From Dictyobacter vulcani (GTDB lineage Bacteria; Chloroflexota; Ktedonobacteria; Ktedonobacterales; Ktedonobacteraceae), in assembly GCF_008974265.1 (NCBI RefSeq), contig NZ_BKZW01000002.1:248001-312000 (forward strand): a stretch of DNA of 64,000 bases. Reading direction: 5' to 3'. Both the position numbers and the translations under genes were made by a program. The notes below the pieces were generated by a model. That model saw only the letters and a program-made list of their open reading frames with translations, had not been told where the DNA came from and did not search any database. The stretch's first letter is position 1, and every line of letters begins with the position of its first letter. Below are positions 27,327 through 36,961 of the stretch, one piece after another.

Positions 27327-30300
27327 TATCATACCTCCTAATTTCTTCCACTACCTGGAACTGATCGTCGTTGGATAAGAACGGGACCTGCGCATAGGTG
27401 ATTTCTCCACCGAGTTTGGCTGCCAGGTGGCCTTTGCCTAGAAGTTTTTCGGCTCCTTTTTCTCCCAATGCAATTTCAGAGGTGCCTTGACTTTCCACTC
27501 GTAAGATTAAACGGTTGCCCAGGTTATCTCGTAGTTGCGGCGGAAGTATATTTGCCTCTGGCCGTTGTGCGGCGAAAATGAGATGAATGCCTGCGGCTCG
27601 GGCTTTCGTGCCAAGACGCTGTACCGAAGCAGAGACTGCTTCTTTATATTCACTCACGAGCATCCAGTCGGCGAACTCATCATGTACGAGCCAGAGGACA
27701 GGGAGGCGTTCCTCGGGAGCAACTTTCTTGTTGTAATCCACCAGGTTGTTGACTCTCGCGCTGGCCAGAAGATCATAGCGTTGATCCATCTGAGTGACGA
27801 GTGAGGCTAGGATCTCCTGTGCTCTCCCTTGCTCGGTGATGATGCCTTCTCGTAAGTGAGGCAGATCAAGGAGTTGTTGATAGTCAACACCTTTTTTGGG
27901 ATCGATCAAGTAAATGTGCGCAAGTTTGGATGAATTAGTCTGGCAAATATCAAGTAACAGATTTTGCATCAGTACCGATTTACCACTGCCTGTTGTTCCA
28001 GCAATGAGCGTGTGTGGTGCGTGCTGCTGGATTTTATCGTTGGACTTGCCCACGTTGAGGTAGAGGATTTCGCCATCCATCTCTTTAATACCCAGGATAA
28101 AGCACAGGTTCATCTCTTGCGGGCCAGCAAAACGTTCGCGTTCTTTCCAGACATCAAGCAAGGAGACGGTTTCGCGCTGGGGACGTGCAATTGAGACGAC
28201 GATCTCGCCTGGCTGGGCCGTAATATTGAGGAGGGAGAGACCATGGGTTGTGAGCAAGACTGATTTTTTCTTCTCAAGATCCTCAATTTTTAGATGGTCT
28301 GAACCTTTGAGCCGAATAAGCAGGGCATTTGGCGTCAGACGAGAACCCAGGATCTTGGCCTGAAGGTTATAGCTGATAAGTGCGCTCCGCAATGTTTGTT
28401 GAACCGTCTGGCTCCATTGCTCATTCTTCTCGATCACATCAGTTTTGGTCATAGTCTGGCCAGTTTGTGTGCTCGTGCCTGACAGTTGATTTGGGGTTTG
28501 GGTAAGGGTCGTGCCCGCTGTCGTAACTGGCTGAAGATTGGGTACAGCATTTCCATTGCTTGCGGCGATGTGCTCTCCAGAACCATTGCTGCCCATGACG
28601 TGTGGTGTGGTTGATGTATGACCATTCGAAGGTGCTATAGGTGCGTGCCCATTTGATGAAGATGCTCGCGTTGCAACAGATTGTACCTTCCATAAGGCGT
28701 CTGGCGCCGGATAGCGTGGTGTATGTACATTCCATGGGCGATTATCCCCTAAACTAGCACGGATTGGCATGCTCGATTTGTTGCGATAGAGCGCCGGTAG
28801 GAGATCCTGGATGTTCTTGCGTCCAAAGACTTCCTGGTAGCAGCCGTCAACTCCCGCTAATTTAACTTGGGGATCATCGCTGATCACAACATCTGGCATT
28901 GGGGAAAAGATGTGTGAATAGCCTTTAACTTCGATTTGTAACTTGCCTTTGCGCAGATTATCACTCCACTGTTGTATATCAATGTCCTGGCGTGAGTTTA
29001 CCTGGATACCATCGATTAGCAGGTCGCTCAGCCTGGCCAGCCAGATGTCGCGATCTAAGCGTCCAGGATTTTGGAAGAGAGCGTCTTGAATACGTTTGAC
29101 GGTCTCTTTTAATTGCTTTTGCGAAGTTTTGCGGGCATCAGCTACATTGGCTTCGAAGTATTTAGCTTCGGAGATAATGATTTTCAAAGTAGGAACGCCA
29201 TTGTACTGGCAGAGAGCCAGAGCCATAATATCAGCAATTTGTTGCTCATCTTGCCCTAGCCAACTTGCATAGTCGTCCAGGAAGAACCAACCGACAGGTT
29301 CATCGGGTTGAAGTTCGGATCCAATGAGATGTTTGCTGAGTACCAATCCTATCAACTCGCTGGCATTAGCACCACGGCGCGCAGCGCGCAGAACGATGTC
29401 TCCAGAGAGCGTTTTGGCTTCATCGATACATCTTTGTGCTAACTTCTCGATATCGATTTCACTGGAGAGACTGAGTTTCTCCAGGCGCTGTTTGACCAGT
29501 ACCTGCAATAGTTGAAATGACGAGGTCGAAGAAATAATGAGGTTGCGATCTTGTGCACGATTTTGCTGATACTTAATGACAGTGACATTTTGATGCTGAA
29601 GCAAGCGTCTTTCCAGTAGATCATCATAATTGACGACCCATTCACCAAGTTGATGGACTTCCTGGAAAATACGCTGGGTTTTATTATCTTGAAATGAAAC
29701 CTGGCGCGATGGAATGAAATGCTTCCCTTTTTCTGGATGTTCACCAACCACATCATGGATCGCATCCAAATAGGCAGTACCTACAGCGGGTTGGCTGGGG
29801 CAGACAAGGTAGACGATTGAGCGCAAATCTCCGTAAGCGGTGGGACGGCGACGCGACCAACGGGCAGGAAAATGTTGTAAAGGCTGTGGAATATCATTAT
29901 CGCTGACCACTGGTATCCAAACAATCTGGGCTTGTCGAGAGATGACATCTTGCAAGAAGACGATGTCGGTCATCTTCTCCTGAGTGTTTCCATTAGTTTC
30001 TGTATCGGTTGCCATAATACCAATGCGGAGACGTGACATGAAATCATTTTCGGACTCACTGGCAATAAATGCATCGGGATCACTTTCGACGACATTAATC
30101 ATTTTCTCGTAAAGCTCGCTCAGCTTTTGTGTATCCTGGTGACGAAGGATGATCTGACAACAAACCTCATTGGCTGTCTTACCCTCATAGAGTGACGAGA
30201 GCTTGTCAACAACAGCCATTGGGAGGCCTTTAGAGTCACAATTGTACAGAACGATACCCATATTAGAGCGTTTATGGGGTTGCAATTCGAGGTAGCGACG

Positions 30301-32658
30301 AATGACCTCTCTAACCTTTTCGGACGCTTCCTGCGGATTCTCATTGGTTGTTTGATCTGTATCATCGCGAAAAGGTATTTCCATCAAACTATAATCGTTA
30401 ACAGTGTCTGAAAGGCCGAGGAGTCTGGGTTGCTCACCCTGGAAGCCAACAGTCACCTCAGGATAGTAAGGATGGCTCATGTCATTCTTGAGGTGGAAGA
30501 AGAAGAGCCGATCATCGCCAAACTCTACATCTGGAGTCTCAATGAGATATTGTACAAAGTGAGCTATCTGGCGAGCCTTCACTGAAATTGAGAGCAAGCG
30601 CAGCGGATGCCACGGTGCAATAATGGCGGTGGGCTTTCCTTCCTGAATACGAACGGTACCAATTTCCAAGACGGGATGCCAGAGATCGACACGATTTTTA
30701 TCTCCTGCGGCATATTGTTGAAGCATTTGAAGTAATTGATAATAAGCATCAGCCTGATGAAGAATATCGTTACTGGCAATACCTTCTGCATCGGCAAAGC
30801 TTTGAATAGCATTCGTATAGCTTGTAGCAAATGCGTCCCAGGCTTGCTTGATAATGGCCTGTCCTTCTGGAGCAATACGTCCATCTCTATGCGCTTCTTG
30901 AAGTTTAGACAAGAAGATTTTAGAAGCATCTTGTGCTTTGTTTGAAGTACTGACTAGAGAGCCTCTATCCTGGCTGAATGCTGCCTCAAGGGTACTTACA
31001 TCATTTAAGGAAACTTCCTGCAGGTGCCCCTTTTTGCTGACAGGTTCGCGATTGACGGTGGTCAATAGAAATGGTTTTTTGCTTAAGCGGTTCAGGTCAT
31101 CGTTGAGTTCCATACCAATAGAGGTAGGGCTGCATTTCCAGATCAATTGTGTCGTTGCCACTTCTTGTTTTCCATGCAGGACATATGTCAGACTGACATG
31201 AAACTTTAATTGTGTGGCATCGCGAGAGAAGGATGTATTTGGGGTAAACTTCTCACCTTTGCTACTGATCTTACTTTTTTGATCCTCAATGAGTTGATCA
31301 TATTCAAATAACCAGAAGGTTTGCCATTCGATAAATGGACTGGTCAATGTATCGAATCCACGGTAGCGGGTACAGAAATAGAGGCCGACGTCCTGGTTGA
31401 GCGCATTGAGCCACTTGCTTTTCCCCTTTTCATATTGGGTTTTTACCGTGAAGCGCCGTTTTTCCTGAGCACCACCAGTTTGAGCGATCAACCGTTCTAT
31501 GCAGTCGAGCAGACCAACAATAAAATCGGCGCACTCAATCGGTTTCCCATAGACAAATTTATCCCATTTCGCTTTGAGTTGGCGTTTTTTATCCAGGGTC
31601 AGATGATGGCGATCGTAGAACTCTCTATCTTCATCAATTGGTTCGCGGGTCTTCCGTTTCGAAAGAGCCTCCAAATAATTTAGATCTTCCAGCGTGAGTT
31701 CATCTGGATCTTCATCATCAAAGAAATCTTTCGTCTCAGTGGCTAGATCCAATTTTTTGACTTTGAAACCTGTAAAGAGTCCACTGATGCCATCTTTCTC
31801 CCATTCGAATTGAGCAAGTTGAGCGCTCTCTTCGGTCCAATCATCGGGAGCTGTGAGGAAGCGTTGAATTACCGGATGAGCCTCTAATATAATCTCATCC
31901 TTCACATTGTTGAACTGTTTCAAGAGATCGTCATCATCAATGCGTTGTTGATTCGAGAGATGCTTGCGCAAGAGAGTCGCACGTTTGGAGATCGCATCCT
32001 GATAAAGTTTTTGCCATTTGGCAACATTGGTGCGATTTTTCTCAGGGATGGCCTGGAAATATCCAGTATCACGTGGGATCTCTAAGACAGGAAGGGCATA
32101 CCCGAGTGCCTCAACGAGTGGGAGATGTTCTTGCTCGATGCAATTGTGGACCTGAACTACATACTCAGCGAACATCTCAAGGGTATATTCATTTGCTTGT
32201 TGCAAGCCAGCCAGAGCTTTAATCCATTGTTTTCTCTGCTCTTCAGTTAACGGAAGCGTACGACTGGCAATCATCACCCAGGTATTGATGCTGGACTTTA
32301 GCTCTCTCGCATTGAGTGAGGTGATTTCATTTAAAGATTGCCCCTGATCATCATCATTATTTGCAAGAATGAGAATGGGTTTATCGCATGGAGCATTGCG
32401 CCAGTAGGTGGTTCGCTCATTGGTTAAGATTGATTCTGGTAACTGTTCGCCTTCAGAAAAGGTGCGTGGAATCTTGATTTCAACAGCATGTTGAAGTAAA
32501 GGATCGCTCAGGACCTGACGACAAATTTCTGCTACCTGAGTTTGAGTAAGACGATCCAATAGAAAGCGGGCAACGGTTGAGTCCTGCTCTTCACGTGTTT
32601 CGAGAGATTGTTTAATGATATCTGCGGCTACCAGACCGATCAACTGATGTGTATTCAT
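27316..32658 (-). CDS. dptH: DNA phosphorothioation-dependent restriction protein DptH
   Basis: A 1780-residue protein with the size and layout of DptH (DndH). There is a long unique region, a polar linker with Asn/Ser/Gly repeats at about 1310-1395, then a HerA/FtsK-like ATPase. Walker A is LIAGTTGSGKSVLMQNLLL (about 1552-1570), followed by IYLIDPKKGVDYQQL, Walker B LPVLWLVHDEFADWM and HLIFAAQRPEANILPPQLRD near the end. DptFGH cut DNA that lacks the phosphorothioate mark; the pump-like ATPase probably translocates on DNA. It begins directly after the DptG stop and overlaps dndA at its 3' end. It is intact over its full 5.3 kb, in contrast to dptG. Confidence 0.85.
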   Translation of the reverse strand: MNTHQLIGLVAADIIKQSLETREEQDSTVARFLLDRLTQTQVAEICRQVLSDPLLQHAVEIKIPRTFSEGEQLPESILTNERTTYWRNAPCDKPILILANNDDDQGQSLNEITSLNARELKSSINTWVMIASRTLPLTEEQRKQWIKALAGLQQANEYTLEMFAEYVVQVHNCIEQEHLPLVEALGYALPVLEIPRDTGYFQAIPEKNRTNVAKWQKLYQDAISKRATLLRKHLSNQQRIDDDDLLKQFNNVKDEIILEAHPVIQRFLTAPDDWTEESAQLAQFEWEKDGISGLFTGFKVKKLDLATETKDFFDDEDPDELTLEDLNYLEALSKRKTREPIDEDREFYDRHHLTLDKKRQLKAKWDKFVYGKPIECADFIVGLLDCIERLIAQTGGAQEKRRFTVKTQYEKGKSKWLNALNQDVGLYFCTRYRGFDTLTSPFIEWQTFWLFEYDQLIEDQKSKISSKGEKFTPNTSFSRDATQLKFHVSLTYVLHGKQEVATTQLIWKCSPTSIGMELNDDLNRLSKKPFLLTTVNREPVSKKGHLQEVSLNDVSTLEAAFSQDRGSLVSTSNKAQDASKIFLSKLQEAHRDGRIAPEGQAIIKQAWDAFATSYTNAIQSFADAEGIASNDILHQADAYYQLLQMLQQYAAGDKNRVDLWHPVLEIGTVRIQEGKPTAIIAPWHPLRLLSISVKARQIAHFVQYLIETPDVEFGDDRLFFFHLKNDMSHPYYPEVTVGFQGEQPRLLGLSDTVNDYSLMEIPFRDDTDQTTNENPQEASEKVREVIRRYLELQPHKRSNMGIVLYNCDSKGLPMAVVDKLSSLYEGKTANEVCCQIILRHQDTQKLSELYEKMINVVESDPDAFIASESENDFMSRLRIGIMATDTETNGNTQEKMTDIVFLQDVISRQAQIVWIPVVSDNDIPQPLQHFPARWSRRRPTAYGDLRSIVYLVCPSQPAVGTAYLDAIHDVVGEHPEKGKHFIPSRQVSFQDNKTQRIFQEVHQLGEWVVNYDDLLERRLLQHQNVTVIKYQQNRAQDRNLIISSTSSFQLLQVLVKQRLEKLSLSSEIDIEKLAQRCIDEAKTLSGDIVLRAARRGANASELIGLVLSKHLIGSELQPDEPVGWFFLDDYASWLGQDEQQIADIMALALCQYNGVPTLKIIISEAKYFEANVADARKTSQKQLKETVKRIQDALFQNPGRLDRDIWLARLSDLLIDGIQVNSRQDIDIQQWSDNLRKGKLQIEVKGYSHIFSPMPDVVISDDPQVKLAGVDGCYQEVFGRKNIQDLLPALYRNKSSMPIRASLGDNRPWNVHTPRYPAPDALWKVQSVATRASSSNGHAPIAPSNGHTSTTPHVMGSNGSGEHIAASNGNAVPNLQPVTTAGTTLTQTPNQLSGTSTQTGQTMTKTDVIEKNEQWSQTVQQTLRSALISYNLQAKILGSRLTPNALLIRLKGSDHLKIEDLEKKKSVLLTTHGLSLLNITAQPGEIVVSIARPQRETVSLLDVWKERERFAGPQEMNLCFILGIKEMDGEILYLNVGKSNDKIQQHAPHTLIAGTTGSGKSVLMQNLLLDICQTNSSKLAHIYLIDPKKGVDYQQLLDLPHLREGIITEQGRAQEILASLVTQMDQRYDLLASARVNNLVDYNKKVAPEERLPVLWLVHDEFADWMLVSEYKEAVSASVQRLGTKARAAGIHLIFAAQRPEANILPPQLRDNLGNRLILRVESQGTSEIALGEKGAEKLLGKGHLAAKLGGEITYAQVPFLSNDDQFQVVEEIRRYDNEC

Positions 32659-34210
32659 TTATTGGAGCTCCTGAGCGAATGGGTTTTCAACGTAAGCACA
32701 TGCATCTGAGAGCCGCTTCAACAGACCGAGGCTCGCGAGACGATCTTCCAGGCGTTTGGCATTCATGGTAAAGTCATCTTGTTCAGCTCTTTTTGCATCA
32801 AAATATTGTAGTGCTTGTTTGGGACCGATGATAAATCCGTATTTGGTATACAGTTGATGCAGGAATTCTTGAAATTCCATGCGGCTCGAAACAGTACATA
32901 AGACAAGCGTTTTCAGCAGCATATCCTTGGGTGTATAGCGAATGTAGCGACTGCTACGCCTGGATGATAAGCCAATAGCGCTGCCCCAGACACTATGAAC
33001 TTTCTCAAGATGTTTCTGATGTCGGCTGAAGACACGATTTTTAAATTCTCTAATAACCTTTTCTGCATCTTGGTTTGAGTCAATTTTTTCAGCATCTTTT
33101 AAAGCAAAATCATCTTTAAAAAGATCGCGTATGGTTTCAATATCATTATTCGCGATGGCTTCTTTCCAGTCAGGAGAGGAAATTTTTTGATCAATGTATG
33201 CTTCAATGGCTTGTTGCGTCAGGCGATTATTTTCCTGATAGGAGGCGGTGGCCAGTTGATGGACGCTGTTTTTTTCAGGGCTGATGATCTCTAGCACAAA
33301 GGTGACGCGATTCGAGCGCTGGATGGTTTCGCAAGCGCGTTCTAGAATATAGAGGATCATGTGTAGACCCATAATGGTCACGATGTGAGGCAGAGCATCA
33401 TATCCGGGCATCGAACAGCGGAAGATATTGAGCCAATCATTAGCTAATTCTTGGTATCCCTGGCGTTTCCCTTCTGGGAGATATGCACCTTCCCTTGCCT
33501 TGCTTGGAGTTGGCTCTTTTGCATCTTCCGGCTGGAGTGCTCGAACAATTTTATCCCATTTATTGGGTGTGAAGAGCATGGCTTTAAACTGGGGTAATAA
33601 TTCAGTCCCTTGATCGCTGCGGCAGAGCATCAAATAGAGAATCTCGCCGGTACGAGCAAAGAAGCGCCTATCATTTGTAACGGAACCTTTTGTAGAAACG
33701 GCAACGTCTTCATAGAAGCAAGAGGGTCCGTAAGGGAAAAACGAACTTTGAGCTCCATCTTTTGTTGCTTTCGCCCTCGATGGCTGTCCCCCGGAGAAAA
33801 TCGATGACCTTCACAAAATCGGTGAATTTCTCGAAGCGTTGCTGCAGGTAACGAAAATCAGCTTGCTCACTTAATCCAGCACCACTGCCTTGCATATAGT
33901 TGAACCAGCGTTGCCAGCGTCCGTCCTCGTTTGTCGTTTCTTTCATAATAGCGACCAAACGCGGATTATTAAAGAGAATATTGCGTAAGTAGAGCCGATA
34001 TTGTGGTAGATAACTCAAGGTATTGGGTTTAGTCTCAACAAAGGCTTGCTGGTTAGGATCTTGATCAATGGCATAGAGAATTCCTAAGAACTCAAGAAAG
34101 CAGAGCCAGGGTGTTTGCTCATTATAGATACGATGTCCCCAGATCTCTTCGTCCACCAGCATATCGACATCAATACTTTTATTGTTGGATGTATTTGATG
34201 ATGTAATCAT
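32659..34210 (-). pseudogene. dptG: DNA phosphorothioation-dependent restriction protein DptG, frameshifted
   Basis: The first 160 codons (from ATG 34210) and the remaining 350 codons lie in different frames. They join as WSSKFVFP then YGPSCFYEDVAVSTKGSV if the T5 run (A5 on the plus strand at 33737-33741) were T4. So one inserted base explains the break, and the joined product would be about 515 residues, the usual size for DptG. It is placed by context between dptF (4-base overlap) and dptH (adjacent). The downstream half has no good ribosome binding site of its own. The known role of the family is as part of the DptFGH restriction complex. A sequencing error is a real alternative, since both neighbours are intact. 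Confidence 0.75.
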
Positions 34211-36039
34211 GAAAATTGGACCTCCAGCGAGCTCTCTTTGATATCCCCATCATTATCAAGATAAATCATATTCAGCTTCAGTTCACCATCCGAATCATCA
34301 TCGTCTAATTTGCGACGGTAATCGAGTTGGCGAAGAAGATTGGTTTTGAATGAAAGGATGTCTTCGTAGCACTCACGTGAGAAACTACTAGGGAGAGCAC
34401 CCTCTGCAACGCGACATAAAAATTCAAACCGCGTTAATTGGAGGCGTAGAGACACCTGGAGGCCAGCATCTTTTCCCAGTGAAACGATAAGGAGAGGACG
34501 ATCATTATGGTCAATTTCCAGGTTGACATACGTGCCGGCTTTTTTGGAGACGGATACATACTCTTCTAAAACATGGCAGACACGTGCCTGTGAATGACTG
34601 CCTGAAGTAGCCAGAACTAAGCGTTCTGTCTCATGAGCTAGGAGACCCGTGAATATACGGTTCAGACCCTGGACTAAGCGCGTAAGAGATTGTTTAGAGG
34701 TGATTTTGCCACTTTGACGAAGCTTTTCAATAATTTCGAGGTACTCACCAGCATATTGGAAAACGGTCAGACTCCACAGTTTGGTTTCGGCCGCTGCTGC
34801 TGTCGTGAGCGTGAAGAATAATCGCTGGCGTTGCGCCCGCAGCATCGACAAGAATTTTTCTCCATTGTCAGCGGTGGTGCCTTCAAGATAAGCGTTCTGT
34901 TGGCTCTGGAATGAATGATCGGCACCATAATAGGTGTCGGAAAGCACAAAACGCTGATAGTTCTCTTTCTGAGTTGGATCGTCCTGACCGAAGATGAGCA
35001 TGCTATCAACGCTGCTATTGGTTTCGTTGCCAATGCCAAAGCGATTGAGTGCCACAAAGACCTCAGTAGATTGGCGACGACGCTTCCCAAGGTTCTCGCC
35101 AAAGATATTGCGATAGAGACTGCCCTGAGCTGTATCTCCATTGTCAATAATCTGTACGACATCTTTGCAGGTCATGAGATGATCTTTTGTATTGGGATGA
35201 CCAAGTAGCATATTGGAGACTAGCAAAAGAAGTTGCCTGACAGGAATGTGGACGTTATTGAGTTCACACAACTCTAGTAGTTGCAGAATACGCTCTCGCG
35301 TTGTAGTATCATTTTGCAGCCGTTCTTTATTCTCCCAAATTGGACATTGCTGGGTAGAATCGGTCGGTTTCCTGAAGGGGCATTGATCACATGTCTGCCA
35401 TCCTTCATGAGTGAGAACGGCATCAAGTATGCGTGGGAAGACACGGCGAATAGGGAGGCGGCTAAGATTGTAGAGCCTGAGCGAAAAATCTGGAAGTTCC
35501 TTCTGTTCATTGACGAGGAGATTCTCGATGTGTTGACGTACTTTGATAATCTGTGGGGTAGCAGTAATGTCGCGCCATTTTTCCATCAATTGTCCATCAT
35601 TAGCGGCGATGAGATAGACTTGTTCAGTATTTTGGCGATCAATGCACGCAGCAATTTGAGGCAAGACTGTTTGTGCCTCTTCGGCAGAGAACTCGCTCAG
35701 ATCCTTAATAACAATCAGATTGCGGTTGGCAGAAAGACGCAATGTGCGAATTTTAGATTTTTGAATCCAGGCATCCTCAGTACCGCCAAGTTCCATCCAA
35801 ATTTGGCGGCAATAGTACGTTTTGCCATCGCCTGCGGTGCCGGTAAGAATAACAGAGATAGGAGTGTCAGATTTAAAATTATCGATGAGTTCATCTAGAT
35901 ATTCGGCAGTAAAAGAGACTGGACGCATTTTTTTACTACGAGCCGCTTTTTGAATAAACTCGTCATACATATTGTCATTAGTTGGTACGGGTCCATATTG
36001 ACGGAGAAAGCGTATCCATGCAGAGTCATGAAAAGCCAT
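34207..36039 (-). CDS. dptF: DNA phosphorothioation-dependent restriction protein DptF
   Basis: The frame is open from 36117, but ATG at 36039 (MAFHDSAWIRFLRQYGPVP) after GAGGAACC is the likely start, giving 610 residues. A P-loop ILTGTAGDGKTYYCRQIW lies at about 65-82. NLIVIKDLSEF and VYLIAANDG follow as strand and sensor-like motifs, and four Cys (CDQCPFRKPTDSTQQCP) form a probable metal site. The C-terminal half has no motif I can name. The size, the P-loop and the position before dptG and dptH identify it as DptF (DndF). Confidence 0.8.
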   Translation of the reverse strand: MAFHDSAWIRFLRQYGPVPTNDNMYDEFIQKAARSKKMRPVSFTAEYLDELIDNFKSDTPISVILTGTAGDGKTYYCRQIWMELGGTEDAWIQKSKIRTLRLSANRNLIVIKDLSEFSAEEAQTVLPQIAACIDRQNTEQVYLIAANDGQLMEKWRDITATPQIIKVRQHIENLLVNEQKELPDFSLRLYNLSRLPIRRVFPRILDAVLTHEGWQTCDQCPFRKPTDSTQQCPIWENKERLQNDTTTRERILQLLELCELNNVHIPVRQLLLLVSNMLLGHPNTKDHLMTCKDVVQIIDNGDTAQGSLYRNIFGENLGKRRRQSTEVFVALNRFGIGNETNSSVDSMLIFGQDDPTQKENYQRFVLSDTYYGADHSFQSQQNAYLEGTTADNGEKFLSMLRAQRQRLFFTLTTAAAAETKLWSLTVFQYAGEYLEIIEKLRQSGKITSKQSLTRLVQGLNRIFTGLLAHETERLVLATSGSHSQARVCHVLEEYVSVSKKAGTYVNLEIDHNDRPLLIVSLGKDAGLQVSLRLQLTRFEFLCRVAEGALPSSFSRECYEDILSFKTNLLRQLDYRRKLDDDDSDGELKLNMIYLDNDGDIKESSLEVQFS

Positions 36040-36155
36040 AGGGTTCCTCGTCTTCTTAAAGATTAATTTATAGAAAATACAGCAATGCGTAACATAGGTG
36101 TGGATGAAAACACACAATGGTTTTCATCCACAAAATCATAAAAGGTTTATAATAG

Positions 36156-36956
36156 TTAGACGTGACAGGCCAGGCAAGGAAGGCTATCGTCCTCGTCGTC
36201 TAGTACGTCTGAAAGGGCTTGAGCCAGGTTTTTATTGGGTTTCTGGAGCTGTTTACGAGCCAGGTTTTTTTCGTGGTCGGCCAGGATGCGATCTTTTCTG
36301 GCGAGTAGTTCAGTTAGAGTTTCACCCTGAACCCAAGAGAAGCTGCGCCCATCACTATGCCCCTCCTCATATTTGACAGCTTCGGCAAAGAGGTCTGGAT
36401 GCTCTTCAGCGAGCATTACCCATTCATATTTGCGCTGATAAAAGCAGAAGAAACAGCCAGAGCGAGAACGCCATTTATAGTAATTGGGAAGTCCAATCCC
36501 ACTTTCTTCTAGAAGACGAACGATATCGGCATGAACTAATCCTTCCTCTTTAAAAGGATAAATAGGTTTTATATTTGGTTTGGTAGATATATAACCATCA
36601 CGTTTTTCGTCAGCACGAATACCGACGTAGCTAACAGCCTGGTCATCACCAATAAATTGTTCGAGGGGAACGATTTTTAGTTGCTTGGTACACCAGCGCA
36701 TCTTTGGTGATGGTAAGAAGCCTCCATAGACATCGAGCCAGTGATCAAACCCACGTTCAGCACTCAAATATGTAATTTTGATGCCCAGGCGAGCTTTAAT
36801 ACGATCGAGATACTCATAGGTCTCAGGGAGTTCTTTATGGGTATCGCAGAAGAAATATTCCATTTGTGGCACTTTTTTATGCATGAGGATAGCCAGTGCT
36901 GTACTATCTTTACCTCCTGAGAGGCCAAGGATGTGTCGAACTTCTTGAGTGCCCAT
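36156..36956 (-). CDS. brxP: PAPS-reductase-like sulfurtransferase (BrxP/DndC type)
   Basis: A 266-residue adenine-nucleotide alpha-hydrolase with the PP-loop LGLSGGKDSTALAILM (10-25). Cys residues are placed for an iron-sulfur or metal site: MRWCTKQLK and SGCFFCFYQRKYEW. In Dnd systems DndC activates DNA and inserts sulfur with help from DndD/DndE; in BREX type 4 a short relative, BrxP, is the hallmark protein. The length (about 270 rather than about 500) and the adjacent BrxC-like ATPase (5 bases apart) favour BrxP. The dptF neighbour and dndA in the same operon favour a sulfur-modification role. The C-terminal 60 residues are a charged helix ending in CLACHV. Confidence 0.8.
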   Translation of the reverse strand: MGTQEVRHILGLSGGKDSTALAILMHKKVPQMEYFFCDTHKELPETYEYLDRIKARLGIKITYLSAERGFDHWLDVYGGFLPSPKMRWCTKQLKIVPLEQFIGDDQAVSYVGIRADEKRDGYISTKPNIKPIYPFKEEGLVHADIVRLLEESGIGLPNYYKWRSRSGCFFCFYQRKYEWVMLAEEHPDLFAEAVKYEEGHSDGRSFSWVQGETLTELLARKDRILADHEKNLARKQLQKPNKNLAQALSDVLDDEDDSLPCLACHV

Positions 36957-36961
36957 AGTAT

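Noticed and set aside
34915..35898. Plus-strand frames up to 205 codons opposite dptF
   Set aside because: They lie antisense to an intact, motif-bearing gene and show no domain.
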